DNA of 64,000 nucleotides. Origin: Edaphobacter bradus. Lineage in GTDB: Bacteria > Acidobacteriota > Terriglobia > Terriglobales > Acidobacteriaceae. Under the pieces are notes generated by a model. That model was not told where the DNA came from. It searched no databases and worked only from the letters and a program-made list of their open reading frames with translations. A program made the position numbers and the translations under genes. Positions within the stretch are counted from its first letter, which is position 1; every line of letters begins with the position of its first letter. The stretch spans positions 186,001 through 250,000 of the forward strand of contig NZ_JAGSYF010000002.1 of the NCBI RefSeq assembly GCF_025685645.1, written 5' to 3'. Below are positions 51,206-60,131 of this stretch, one piece after another.

Positions 51206-52657
51206 CTAAATACCGCCGATGGAGACATGTTTTGTCTCCAGAAAAGCTTCGAGACCTTCGATTCCCAGTTCACGGCCCCAACCGCTTTGCTTCACTCCAC
51301 CAAAGGGGCTTTGGCTCGTTGATGGAGCTCCATCGTTTATGCCGAGCGTGCCTGCCTCGATTGATTCAGCCAAGCGGAAGATCCGGCCTATGTCGCGGGT
51401 CATCGCGTAGGCACTCAAACCGTAAGGAGTTGCGTTTGCGCGTCGTACTGCTTCCTCCTCGGTTTCGAAGCTGGTGATCGGTGCGATTGGCGCGAAGGTC
51501 TCCTCATTCATGCAGAGCGCCTCATCTCCAACGCCTTCGATGACCGTGGGCTCGAGGAAGTATCCCGAGTGCCCTGCGAGTCGCTTGCCTCCTACGAGCA
51601 CCCTACCTCCATGCATCTCCGCGTCACGAAGCTGCGCGAGGGCACCATCGAGCGCATGCTGGCTGATCATCGGCCCGACATCCATTCCTGGCTCAAGGCC
51701 AGGGCCTACTTTGAGAGCCTTCGCCGCTGCAACAAATCTCTGGACAAAATCGTTGTAGATGGTCTTTTGTACGTAGATGCGGTTGGCCGCAATGCACGAT
51801 TGGCCAGTATTGCGGAACTTGGCAATGATCGCCTCTTGAACGGCGCGATCCAAGTCGCAATCATCAAAGACGAGCAAGGGCGCATGTCCGCCCAACTCAA
51901 GGCAGAGTGGCTTAATGGATTTCGCGGCGCCGCGGATGAGTTCCTGTCCGGTACGTGTTGATCCCGTGAAGCTGATTTTGCGGCAGGTATCGTTTGTGAG
52001 GAATTCTTCGGCGATCATCGCGGCGTTTCCGATTGCCAACTGAAAGACGCCGGAGGGCATGCCGGCCGATTCCATGCATTCAGCAAGTGCGATGGCTGAA
52101 AGCGGAGTTTGCGATGCCGGTTTAAGGATGACCGGGCAACCTGCGGCAAGCGCCGGTGCCACCTTGCGCACGGATAAGACAAGCGGAAAATTCCATGGAG
52201 CGATCGCACCAACAACGCCGATGGGCGTCTTCACGACGAGATGACGCTTGCCTTTGGCCTGGGGAGGGATCATGCGGCCGTAGACACGGCGGCCTTCTTC
52301 AGCAAACCAACGCAGATGGTCTTCCGCCATGGCAACTTCGCCCTCGCTTTGCGCAAGGGGCTTGCCATTCTCCTGCGTGATGATGCGCGCAATTTCGTTC
52401 TTCCTGCGGTTGAGTTCGTCTGCAACTCGATTTAACAGAGCTCCACGCTCTTTCGCAGTGAGACCGCGCCATACCGGAAGAACTGCGGCAGCGGTCTTTA
52501 GTGCGCCGTGAACATGCCCCCGGCCGATTGTGTGTACCCTCGCGAAGGCCTGACCGTTTGCCGGATCAAACACATCGATTGCCTCCTCGGTCGCAACCCA
52601 GGAACCGCCGAGAAAAACCTTCCGAGACACCATTGTGTCGGTTTGAAGTTCAATCAT
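51206..52657 (-). CDS. aldehyde dehydrogenase, candidate sulfolactaldehyde dehydrogenase
   Basis: The 483-residue NAD(P)-dependent aldehyde dehydrogenase is closest in look to the succinate-semialdehyde dehydrogenase (GabD) group. Active-site residues are Glu254 (LELGGHAP) and Cys288 (NTGQSC), with the cofactor motif ISFTGSTRTGQEL and the stabilising Asn in IAPWNFPL. GabD-like enzymes oxidise 3-sulfolactaldehyde to sulfolactate in known sulfoglycolytic pathways, which is the step needed between the aldolase and SlcC-like genes here. GGAAG lies seven bases before the ATG at 52657. The gene follows the GntR regulator by 18 bases and precedes the SuyA-like gene by 34. Confidence 0.87.
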   Translation of the reverse strand: MIELQTDTMVSRKVFLGGSWVATEEAIDVFDPANGQAFARVHTIGRGHVHGALKTAAAVLPVWRGLTAKERGALLNRVADELNRRKNEIARIITQENGKPLAQSEGEVAMAEDHLRWFAEEGRRVYGRMIPPQAKGKRHLVVKTPIGVVGAIAPWNFPLVLSVRKVAPALAAGCPVILKPASQTPLSAIALAECMESAGMPSGVFQLAIGNAAMIAEEFLTNDTCRKISFTGSTRTGQELIRGAAKSIKPLCLELGGHAPLLVFDDCDLDRAVQEAIIAKFRNTGQSCIAANRIYVQKTIYNDFVQRFVAAAKALKVGPGLEPGMDVGPMISQHALDGALAQLRDAEMHGGRVLVGGKRLAGHSGYFLEPTVIEGVGDEALCMNEETFAPIAPITSFETEEEAVRRANATPYGLSAYAMTRDIGRIFRLAESIEAGTLGINDGAPSTSQSPFGGVKQSGWGRELGIEGLEAFLETKHVSIGGI

Positions 52658-52675
52658 CACGCGTCTTCCTTACGG

Positions 52676-53329
52676 TTAGCCAGCCCAACTGAATACGAAC
52701 TTGCCTTCTCTCGCCTGCTGTTCGATCATGAGCCGGGCACCGACCACGTGCTGTCTGGCCTGCCGCTCGGCCTCATCTGCGAAATTGTGCTCGATCGCTT
52801 CGACGATTCGGAGGTGCTCCTCATAGATCACTTTCGGTTCGCGAAAGGCACGCACCATCATGCCGAGAACGCGATAGGTCTCGGACAGACGCAGCAAAAT
52901 GCTGTTGCGCGAGAGTTCAATGATCTTCATATGAAAAGCCCGGTCGAGCGATGCGGTCTCCGTATTCTTGTTTTCTTGTGCCAGACGAAAGATGGTTTCC
53001 GTCATCTCACGAAGCGTCGCGATATCGGCTCGTCCAGCATTGCCGCAGGCCAACCTTGCGGCCTGACCTTCAAGAACTTCACGGATCTGATATGCCTCGC
53101 AGATTCGGGAGGCGTCGAGCTTATCGACAAACACCCCCAAGTGGTCGACTGATTCGACCAAACCGAGCCAATGAAGTTCGAGAAGGGACTCTCGCACTGT
53201 CCCTTGAGCGACACCGAGCTCTCGAGCCAAACTCTGCTGGCTCAGGCGTTCACCTGCTTTGGACTCCCCGGATAGGATCCGGCGCTGAATCTCATCTCGC
53301 ACGTGATGCCGAGCGACCTTTGCCTTCAT
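52676..53329 (-). CDS. GntR/FadR-type transcriptional regulator
   Basis: The 217-residue protein has an N-terminal winged helix (VRDEIQRRILSGESKAGERLSQQSLARELGVAQGTVRESLLELHWLGLVES) and a C-terminal all-helical FCD effector domain (ICEAYQIREVLEGQAARLA, DRAFHMKIIELSRNSILLRL, EEHLRIVEAIEHNFADEAERQARQHV). The His and Asp residues in DRAFH, HLRIVEAI and RQHV are the usual metal/ligand sites of this domain. AGGAGG is five bases before the ATG. The effector is most likely a pathway intermediate (sulfolactate, sulfosugar or phosphate ester). A 15-base motif repeated upstream of this gene and upstream of the whole operon is the candidate operator. Confidence 0.9.
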   Translation of the reverse strand: MKAKVARHHVRDEIQRRILSGESKAGERLSQQSLARELGVAQGTVRESLLELHWLGLVESVDHLGVFVDKLDASRICEAYQIREVLEGQAARLACGNAGRADIATLREMTETIFRLAQENKNTETASLDRAFHMKIIELSRNSILLRLSETYRVLGMMVRAFREPKVIYEEHLRIVEAIEHNFADEAERQARQHVVGARLMIEQQAREGKFVFSWAG

Positions 53330-53367
53330 CTTGTCCTCCTAAACTCGACTGGAGCGAAATCTCTTTG

Positions 53368-53382
53368 GCAATTGATTGTAAA
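53368..53382. promoter_or_regulatory. candidate operator, copy 1 (GCAATTGATTGTAAA)
   Basis: This 15-base sequence differs by one base from 56206-56220 in the promoter of the first operon gene. It lies in the 100-base gap between the isomerase-like and GntR genes, 39 bases upstream of the regulator start. Fourteen identical bases at the only two large gaps of the operon suggest a regulatory site, most simply for GntR itself. Confidence 0.5.
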
Positions 53383-53429
53383 CTATTACGATTTGAAGCG
53401 AACTTTTGCTCGTTTTGTGTTCGAGTTTA

Positions 53430-54800
53430 TTAGTGCCAATTCAAACCTAAAAGTCGTGCAAGTCTACGAAATGTCTCCCCTGATCTACCCGGATAGAGAG
53501 AGACGTGATGGGGCATTCCGGCATGAATCAGGTCATCGAAGCGCGCTGGTACATCCTTGCCATCCACTTCCACCAGGATGCTGTTGCCAGTAACTTTTCG
53601 TTTGGGCTGGACGGCAACTCCCTCGAAGGCCGTCAGATGGTATGTACCGTCACATCGCCATAGCCGCGCTACGGTAACTGGCTGACCCGATCGAAGAGGA
53701 CCGTCTACCACAAATGGTCTGGCCCCGTTGAAGTGTGGCCCAAGAGTGGGGCCTTCTTCGCTCCCGATGTCATGGCAGAGATCAAGAGGCGCCATGCCCG
53801 GATGCCAGAAGAAGATGCTGGAGCGATCGTGTTCAAGCCAATCCGTCAGGAATCCGGGGCCTATTCCGAGGTAGCGGCTCATCAAGCTTTGAATGGCACC
53901 ATCGACGTCTCCCTCGATCGAGACCGAGGTGCCCTCAGCTGTCAAACGGGATACAGCCAGATAGGGCCAATGACCAAAGACAATGGGCAATTCCGGCCAG
54001 CATTGCAAGCTCAGAGCGTCTAGTTTGGCTTCGCTCATGATGTCACCGAGAGAAAGGTAGTAGCGAGAACTAATCTCGAGAGTCTCCTCAGAGACGGGAA
54101 AGTCGGAGCCGGGTGATGCTTGAAGGCCCAGTTCGCGAACCCTTTTCACATCTTGCTGCACTCGCTCCTTCGAAACGGCGTTCACGCGGTCTATATATTG
54201 TGCAAGGCTAAGGGACAACTGCTGAATGCCGATCCCTTTGCGCGACAGGAAGGGATCGGCCGCAAGGTCGACAAATCCAGGTGCGTGGTTGCCGATGACA
54301 CCGACCTTGGCGCGCTGCAAGCGAGAGACTGTCGTTGCAAGCGAGATCGCGCGCGCCAGATCAGCCTGTATCTTGACGTCTTCGCCATCGCCATAGACGA
54401 GCTCAAAAGGATGGCCTGCTTGCCGAAGAATCGACGCAAAAAGATGCGCTCCGACCAAAGAGCAGGAACTTACATTACCATCTCCAGGCCTCTCAGGAGT
54501 TGCCCAGAGGACAATGGGCCCAGACCACTGCTGCATGATCGAAAATGCGAACTGGCCGTCTGCGATCGAAGGCTGAATGATGATCAGGGCGTCGCACTTA
54601 GCTTGCTGAATGGAGGCTAATGCGGCTCGGATGGTTGGATCGTCGAAGACAAGCGCGTCAGCGCCGACCGGGCCCATGTCGAGGTGGTCGAGCACTCCAA
54701 GGGAACAGGTCCGGACGATCTTGCTCCAGTCCTGATCGAAGCCCGGCCGCTTTCGGCTGAACACCAGTACCCCAATCCTCTTCTTTGAATCGCTTTGCAT
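53430..54800 (-). CDS. L-fucose/arabinose isomerase-fold protein, candidate sulfosugar isomerase
   Basis: The 456-residue protein has the layout of the FucI/AraA superfamily. There are two alpha/beta domains (GVLVFSRKRPGFDQDWSKIV, KCDALIIIQPSIADGQFAFSIM, GPIVLWATPE) and the contact segment NVSSCSLVGAHLFASILRQAGHPFELVYGD. Late metal-site blocks are LDALSLQCWPELPIVFGHWPYLAVSRLTAEGTSVSIEGDVDGAIQSL and FFWHPGMAPLDLCHD. Glu, Asp and His residues in these blocks are probable Mn ligands. As the only isomerase beside a sugar kinase and aldolase, it would convert an aldose (sulfoquinovose) to the ketose. GGAG precedes the ATG at 54800 by six bases. It is distant from classical FucI; the substrate is inferred from context. 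Confidence 0.75.
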   Translation of the reverse strand: MQSDSKKRIGVLVFSRKRPGFDQDWSKIVRTCSLGVLDHLDMGPVGADALVFDDPTIRAALASIQQAKCDALIIIQPSIADGQFAFSIMQQWSGPIVLWATPERPGDGNVSSCSLVGAHLFASILRQAGHPFELVYGDGEDVKIQADLARAISLATTVSRLQRAKVGVIGNHAPGFVDLAADPFLSRKGIGIQQLSLSLAQYIDRVNAVSKERVQQDVKRVRELGLQASPGSDFPVSEETLEISSRYYLSLGDIMSEAKLDALSLQCWPELPIVFGHWPYLAVSRLTAEGTSVSIEGDVDGAIQSLMSRYLGIGPGFLTDWLEHDRSSIFFWHPGMAPLDLCHDIGSEEGPTLGPHFNGARPFVVDGPLRSGQPVTVARLWRCDGTYHLTAFEGVAVQPKRKVTGNSILVEVDGKDVPARFDDLIHAGMPHHVSLYPGRSGETFRRLARLLGLNWH

Positions 54801-54821
54801 CCGGAACTCCATTGATGATTA

Positions 54822-56012
54822 CTATGAATTGCGCTGTAACGACGAGTGATCAAAATACTCTGGCAGATCGCCGGCCAGAGCAGATACGTAGCTGATGAAG
54901 TCTTGATTTACCGAGAGCGGGCCATCAGAGAGTAGATCTTCAGGGATGGTGCGCTCTTCTCCCGCGATGTCACTGAGATCGACGAGATCGTATTTGTTCG
55001 CCTCAAAACCAGAGAGTGGGAGCAGCGCGACCATCTTGTCAGAATTACCGAGTGTGAGGGCATGAACGCCTGCTCGTCCTACCAGTTCTGCGTCAGCGAG
55101 GTCCTGCTCGGAGACATGAGACACGGATGCTCTCCCGAGGAGTCCGGGTTTTTCGCTGCGGCAACGGATGTGTAGACGGTCGGAAACCATTTTGGCGAGA
55201 AATTCTCCAACCCCGCCAGTAAGTGGACGCTTCAGCGCGTCGAACTGGGATGGATTGGTCGTCTGATAGACAAGATTTCTCTCCGTATCACGGAGTCCTT
55301 CGGCAACCACGACGACAGCCCAGTCTTGCCTGGTTAGAAGCCTTTCCAGATCGCTTAGAAACATGTCTGCTGCAAAGGGACGCTCAGGCAAGTACACGAG
55401 GTGCGGGGCGTCGCCCTCGCATCTCTTACCAACAACCGAGGCACCGGCAAGCCAGCCGACGCTCCGGCCCATCGTTTCGAGGATGGAGACAGGTTGGGGG
55501 AGCGAACGTATATCCAGACCAAGATCGCGCGTGGACTGCGCTATATAACGTGCGGCACTACCGAAGCCCGGACTACGGTCCGTTCTCGCGATGTCATTAT
55601 CTATCGTCTTCGGCACACCAATGATCTGGAGCTCATAGCCTGCGTTGCGACAGAAGGCGCCAACCGCCTCCGCACCACGCATCGTCCCGTTGCCTCCCAC
55701 GAACAGGATGCTGTGCACGGAAGATGCCCTGAGATGGCCGAGCATCTTCTCAAAATCTTCGTCGCACGGTTTGTAACGAGATGTGCGGAGCGCGGCTCCG
55801 CTGGTATTGCGCAGGAGGCCGAGGTCTCGCGATGAGAGCCCGCCTAGATCAACGTAATCCCCATTAACCAGGCCGAGAAGGCCGGACTGCGCTCCAGAGA
55901 TGCGCCCGAACGCCTTCAACTGCGACGCTTCCGAGATGATGGAAGAGAGGCTCGCATTCAATACGGCAGTTGGCCCACCTCCTTGAACGACCAACAAGTT
56001 ACCGACCGTCAT
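54822..56012 (-). CDS. PfkA-family sugar kinase, candidate 6-deoxy-6-sulfofructose kinase
   Basis: The 396-residue protein is of the phosphofructokinase superfamily. It has the start NLLVVQGGGPTAVLNASLSSII, GGNGTM at 106-111 and PKTIDNDI at 134-141 (catalytic Asp of TIDND), and ILETMGRSVGWLAGAS. The Gly after GGN (GGNGT) is the state seen in ATP users, while Lys in PKTIDND occurs in PPi users and some ATP users, so ATP is favoured but not proved. Fructose 6-phosphate is the usual substrate; here a 6-sulfo sugar would replace the phosphate. GGGAAG is eight bases before the ATG at 56012. First gene of the operon, 21 bases before the isomerase-like gene. Confidence 0.85.
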   Translation of the reverse strand: MTVGNLLVVQGGGPTAVLNASLSSIISEASQLKAFGRISGAQSGLLGLVNGDYVDLGGLSSRDLGLLRNTSGAALRTSRYKPCDEDFEKMLGHLRASSVHSILFVGGNGTMRGAEAVGAFCRNAGYELQIIGVPKTIDNDIARTDRSPGFGSAARYIAQSTRDLGLDIRSLPQPVSILETMGRSVGWLAGASVVGKRCEGDAPHLVYLPERPFAADMFLSDLERLLTRQDWAVVVVAEGLRDTERNLVYQTTNPSQFDALKRPLTGGVGEFLAKMVSDRLHIRCRSEKPGLLGRASVSHVSEQDLADAELVGRAGVHALTLGNSDKMVALLPLSGFEANKYDLVDLSDIAGEERTIPEDLLSDGPLSVNQDFISYVSALAGDLPEYFDHSSLQRNS

Positions 56013-56192
56013 CTCGTGCACTTCCCTTTTGCCCGCGTGGCGTTGAGGATCTGATTTCCATCCATGAATTCACGTATGTAGGCCACCGAATTACAGAAAT
56101 GACCGACTCGCTAAGCAGTTTCGCTGCATCGTTCACCGGAAGTCCTGCTTTGCGTCTAACTTTATTCTCTCGCACGAATGCTTATTGGTTAG

Positions 56193-56220
56193 ATTGTAAT
56201 CGATTGCAATTGATTGTCAA
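56193..56220 (-). promoter_or_regulatory. sigma-70-like promoter of the sulfosugar operon with operator copy 2
   Basis: On the minus strand TTGACA (56220-56215) is followed after 16 bases by TACAAT (56198-56193), about 180 bases before the first operon gene. The repeated 15-base motif (56206-56220) covers the -35 element and much of the spacer. The area also contains small palindromes AATCGATT and ATTGCAAT. A repressor bound here would block RNA polymerase directly. Confidence 0.55.
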
Positions 56221-56302
56221 TGGAATTATGGGAGTGAGGCGCGCATGTGACGCAAACAATGAGACACAACTTCCGCTGTCGCACCTGGAGAGGACGAGTC
56301 AA

Positions 56303-56330
56303 CCCTGGGGAGTTGTTTGACTTCCCAGGG
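56303..56330 (-). terminator. terminator-like hairpin after the TonB receptor gene
   Basis: CCCTGGGGAG (56303-56312) pairs with CTTCCCAGGG (56321-56330) with one wobble and an eight-base loop. It lies 24 bases downstream of the receptor stop on the minus strand. The T-tract is better in the plus direction (TCTCTTT). Confidence 0.5.
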
Positions 56331-56354
56331 TCTCTTTACAGAAAGCTTAGACCT

Positions 56355-59300
56355 TCAGAAGTAGAGCTTCAATGCCAATTGCCCCAGTCTTGGATTGCTA
56401 CGAAGTGAGGTGATTGAGCTAAACGCCGTGAGGTTCGTGAAGTTTAATTGACCAGGTTGCCCAAATTGCGCCCGGTTGAACAGATTGAAGGCTTCGGCGC
56501 GGAATTCTACGATTGTTTGATCCGACACCTTGAATTGTTTGAAGAAAGATGCGTCCACATTGCTGAGAGTTGGTCCACGTACCTGTTGTGGTTTTCCGCC
56601 GAGAACTGAATAATCCGTCTGACCGATCGCAGTTGCAGCAGGTGGCTGAGTAAATGCGCTTGGGTTCAGCCATTGAGTACGGTTGTGCGGTCCGGCGTAG
56701 GGATTCTGACCAGGTACCAAATTTGCATTGCAGCCAAAATCCGAGCTGGTCGCGAGTGGGCAGCCGACATTGAATGGCTGGCCGCTTTGATAGATGTAGA
56801 TAAAGTTGAGATGCCAACCGCTGACAAACGCATTCGCCACGTTGTTCGCATTGCTCAGGAACTTGCTCCCCTTCCCGATCGGCAATGCGTATTGTCCAGA
56901 CAAGTGGAAAGCATGGGTTGCATCAGAGGGGCAGAGAGAATAATCAGGCTTGATTCCGAAACCGGTCAGCCATTGGGCCCTGAATCCGCCTGACAGCGGT
57001 CCTTTACCAGCGTCATTGGACATACACTTGCCATACGTGTAGTTCGCCAGCACACCGAGCCCATCGTCGAACTGGTGTGTATACACAGTCTGTAACGACT
57101 GATAGCTGCTTTTGGCATTTGTAGCAAAATACTGTGAACCGCCAGCAAGGGTCGGGAGCGGTCTATAGTTCGTCTGGTTTACGCTGGTCGGCAAGATTTG
57201 CGAAGGAGCGTTATGCTGGCCGATCGTATCAAGGTGTCTGCCCAGTGACCCTACATATCCAGCCTGAATCGAATCATGCTTGGTGAACTGGTACTGAACA
57301 TTCAGGTTGAGACTCTGGATGTAGGGGGTTTGGTAGTTATACTGCTTGCCGCTGAGGCTCAGGTTTTTGCCATTGATCAAAGTTGAATCCTGCAGATTGA
57401 TCGTGCCAAATGTATTTTCAATGGTAGCAGTCTGATTGTTGGAAAGCGTGACCGGGACAAGCGACGTCGTGTTAGGCGAGTTGAGTGTGTACTGGAACGG
57501 GTAGTTCGTCCCCAGAGTTCCGCCGTATCCGACCGAGTCAAACGCACCATACGCGATACCGTATCCCGCACGTACGGCAAGGTTGGGGAACAGTCGATAT
57601 GCGATTCCAAGGCGCGGAGCAAAATTGGTCGTCTGCGCGTTGTACACCGTGTCCCCAGAGAGGCACTTGATCTGAATGTTGTAACTCGCTAGCAATGAGT
57701 TGAACCCTGCAGAGCGCGGTACATTGCATCCGTCCTTAGCAATATAGTAAGTGCCCGTGGACCCGTTGCCGCCGTCCATGATGAAGTTGGCTTGTCGTCC
57801 GTTGGACTCGTTGAAGGGAGAGAAGTAGTCCCAGCGGAGGCCTAGATTCAGTGTCAGAGTAGGGGTGGCCTTCCACGAATCCTGCGCAAAGATGCCAGTA
57901 TAGTACGAGGAATAATTTGTGCCTGCGTAATTCGAACCGTTGTAGCTGCTGAGACCTCCCAGATTGTCGTATGCCGTAATCCCTGGCAGCCCGCTCACCG
58001 TGGAAACGGTTGGGATGAGTTCCATATCCGCGATGCCAGTCAGCCCTGTGGTTAGATTCGGAATGTCTGTGTACTGCCCGCTGAAGGTAAAGTTCCCTCG
58101 GCTGTACGCTGGCTGGACGATGTGTCCGATGATGCGCTCAAGCTGAAACCCAACCTTTAGCTCATGGTTTCCGTGGATCTTGGTCACATTATCGGAGTAC
58201 TCATACGCACCAGTTGTTTGAATTGTCGGACTGAACCGGCGGCCTCCAAATGCACTGAATCCACCTACATTGAAGGTAGGCAGTCCACCGTTGTTGGGAA
58301 TCTGCGGTATTCCCTGGATGCCATACTGCTCAGGTAAGCCCATCGCGTCAGCAGTGGGCAGGATCCGCGTGTTGTAGTTGTGATCAATTCCAAAGCGCGC
58401 TTCGTTGATAAAGGTGGGGGAAAATGCATGTGTGTAGCTCAAGGCGAGTACATATACGGGCTGAGTCGTCGCAAATGCGATCTGCAGCGCTCCGCCCGCA
58501 GCACCAGCAAACGGCTGGGCCGACGTAACATTTTGCGTGCTTCGGCTAAAGACCCCAAAGACCGAGTCTCTCGCGCTGAAGGTGTGATCGATTCGTATAT
58601 CGTACTGATTGGTGATTGAGTGCTGCAAAGGAGCGACGAAATAGTTATTCGTAATGCCATTCGAAGTTGGAGCCGGAAGCAACTGAAGCAACTTGACCAC
58701 GTTGGGATCGATTCGGGAAGTAGGAATGATGTTGAGCTGCGATGTAGCGCCAACGAAGTTGGTGGTTCCTACCAAGCTTCCGGTGTAGAACGGATCACGG
58801 ACATACACTGTGCCGGTCGTGGTATTGACTAGACCCGTCACCGGATCAATCTTGCCCGATGCGATAGCTCGCGTTGTCGCGGGATCAAGGACTGTTCCAT
58901 GGGGGAATTTGCGTCCCAACCCGTCGGTCCCCGTTCCACTATTCGCGTTGATCAAATCCTGCAGATTTGTGAAGTTGCTGCTCCTCATCGAAGCGGTCGG
59001 AACACTGTCCGTAAAGCTGGTCGACTGCACAAACGGCGTGCGCTGGTAGTCAAAGAAAAAGAATGTCTTGTTTTTCCCGTTATAGAGATGCGGAATGTAG
59101 ACGGGGCCGCCGAGTGTTCCGCCAAACTGATTCTGGCGATATTCCTGACGCCTCAGATGATGCAAGTTGGAGAAGTAATCGTTGGCGTTGAGCGCCTCGT
59201 TCCTGAAGTACTCCCAGACGTCGCCCCGCAGTGAGTTTGTACCGGACTTGACCGCGGCATTCACTACCGCGCCCGCAGAATGGCCGAATTCTGCGCTGTT

Positions 59301-60023
59301 GTTGCCGTCCTGCAACTTGAATTCCACGATTGCATCTGGAACCGGTGCAACGGTGGTACCTCCAAACACTTCGCCATTGTCATTGATTCCGTTCAACCTG
59401 AAGTCTACCTGGCCATTCTCCGCACCATTCGCCAACACAGAGGTTACGTTATTGGGCGATGATCCCGGATTCACATAAGTACCAGCCGCGAGCATCGTCA
59501 ACGAAAGCCAGTTGCGCCCATTGAGCGGCAAATCATTGACAGCTGCGGAAGAAACGGTCTGACCGAGAGACGCATCCTGCGCCTGCAGCAGTGGTGCCGC
59601 CGAAGTGACCGTCACCTGCTGACTTACACTCCCTAGCGTGAGTTGGACATCAGCCGTGATGACGCTTTGGATATGCACTTGCAAGCCATTTGCGATATAT
59701 GTCCCGAATCCGCGCGCTTCAACGCGCAATGTATAGGTACCGGGCAGGACTGCTTCGAAAACGTAGGTTCCCGAAGAAGAGGCTCTCGCCTTCTCCGATA
59801 TGCCTGTCGCCTCATTTGTCAGCGTGAGTTGTGCCCCTGCTACTACAGCGCCGGACGGGTCTCTTACAGTACCTGCCACACCGCCCCTGTCAATTTGCGC
59901 GGCCAGTTGCAGTGAAAAGCCGAAGAAGATCACACACATCAAAAACAGCATGAAATATTTGCTTTTCTTGAACGGGGATCCCGGTTGAAACGATGTGTCG
60001 ACGACTACTTTCGTTTGATGCAT
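56355..60023 (-). CDS. TonB-dependent receptor, Oar-like with carboxypeptidase-regulatory domain
   Basis: The 1222-residue outer-membrane protein has a signal segment (about 24-42), then a carboxypeptidase regulatory-like beta-sandwich (GGVAGTVRDPSGAVVAGAQLTLTNEATGISEKARASSSGTYVFEAVLPGTYTLRVEARGFGTY). A plug domain follows (ASLGQTVSSAAVNDLPLNGRNWLSLTMLAAG), then a very long beta-barrel ending VEFRAEAFNLFNRAQFGQPG and LGQLALKLYF with the usual terminal aromatic residue. Such receptors are abundant in Acidobacteria and import or bind glycans and peptides. GGAGG lies eight bases before the ATG at 60023. It stands between the sulfosugar operon and glycoside hydrolase genes, which suggests uptake of a (sulfo)glycoside; that role is inferred. 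Confidence 0.92.
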   Translation of the reverse strand: MHQTKVVVDTSFQPGSPFKKSKYFMLFLMCVIFFGFSLQLAAQIDRGGVAGTVRDPSGAVVAGAQLTLTNEATGISEKARASSSGTYVFEAVLPGTYTLRVEARGFGTYIANGLQVHIQSVITADVQLTLGSVSQQVTVTSAAPLLQAQDASLGQTVSSAAVNDLPLNGRNWLSLTMLAAGTYVNPGSSPNNVTSVLANGAENGQVDFRLNGINDNGEVFGGTTVAPVPDAIVEFKLQDGNNSAEFGHSAGAVVNAAVKSGTNSLRGDVWEYFRNEALNANDYFSNLHHLRRQEYRQNQFGGTLGGPVYIPHLYNGKNKTFFFFDYQRTPFVQSTSFTDSVPTASMRSSNFTNLQDLINANSGTGTDGLGRKFPHGTVLDPATTRAIASGKIDPVTGLVNTTTGTVYVRDPFYTGSLVGTTNFVGATSQLNIIPTSRIDPNVVKLLQLLPAPTSNGITNNYFVAPLQHSITNQYDIRIDHTFSARDSVFGVFSRSTQNVTSAQPFAGAAGGALQIAFATTQPVYVLALSYTHAFSPTFINEARFGIDHNYNTRILPTADAMGLPEQYGIQGIPQIPNNGGLPTFNVGGFSAFGGRRFSPTIQTTGAYEYSDNVTKIHGNHELKVGFQLERIIGHIVQPAYSRGNFTFSGQYTDIPNLTTGLTGIADMELIPTVSTVSGLPGITAYDNLGGLSSYNGSNYAGTNYSSYYTGIFAQDSWKATPTLTLNLGLRWDYFSPFNESNGRQANFIMDGGNGSTGTYYIAKDGCNVPRSAGFNSLLASYNIQIKCLSGDTVYNAQTTNFAPRLGIAYRLFPNLAVRAGYGIAYGAFDSVGYGGTLGTNYPFQYTLNSPNTTSLVPVTLSNNQTATIENTFGTINLQDSTLINGKNLSLSGKQYNYQTPYIQSLNLNVQYQFTKHDSIQAGYVGSLGRHLDTIGQHNAPSQILPTSVNQTNYRPLPTLAGGSQYFATNAKSSYQSLQTVYTHQFDDGLGVLANYTYGKCMSNDAGKGPLSGGFRAQWLTGFGIKPDYSLCPSDATHAFHLSGQYALPIGKGSKFLSNANNVANAFVSGWHLNFIYIYQSGQPFNVGCPLATSSDFGCNANLVPGQNPYAGPHNRTQWLNPSAFTQPPAATAIGQTDYSVLGGKPQQVRGPTLSNVDASFFKQFKVSDQTIVEFRAEAFNLFNRAQFGQPGQLNFTNLTAFSSITSLRSNPRLGQLALKLYF

Positions 60024-60090
60024 GTGTGCTGCCTCCAAAGCGAGCTATGGATTTACGGTTGCTTCTTTCCTGGGGCGCTGCTCGGCGGAA

Positions 60091-60131
60091 ACTATATGCA
60101 TGCGATATCGGATTGTCAAGAGAACGGTCTC
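60091..60131 (-). promoter_or_regulatory. receptor promoter with abutting palindrome GAGAACGGTCTC
   Basis: On the minus strand TTGACA (60119-60114), a 17-base spacer and TATAGT (60096-60091) form a near-consensus promoter 68-96 bases before the receptor start. The palindrome (60120-60131) abuts the -35 with no gap. The same design occurs at 63334-63375. Confidence 0.7.
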
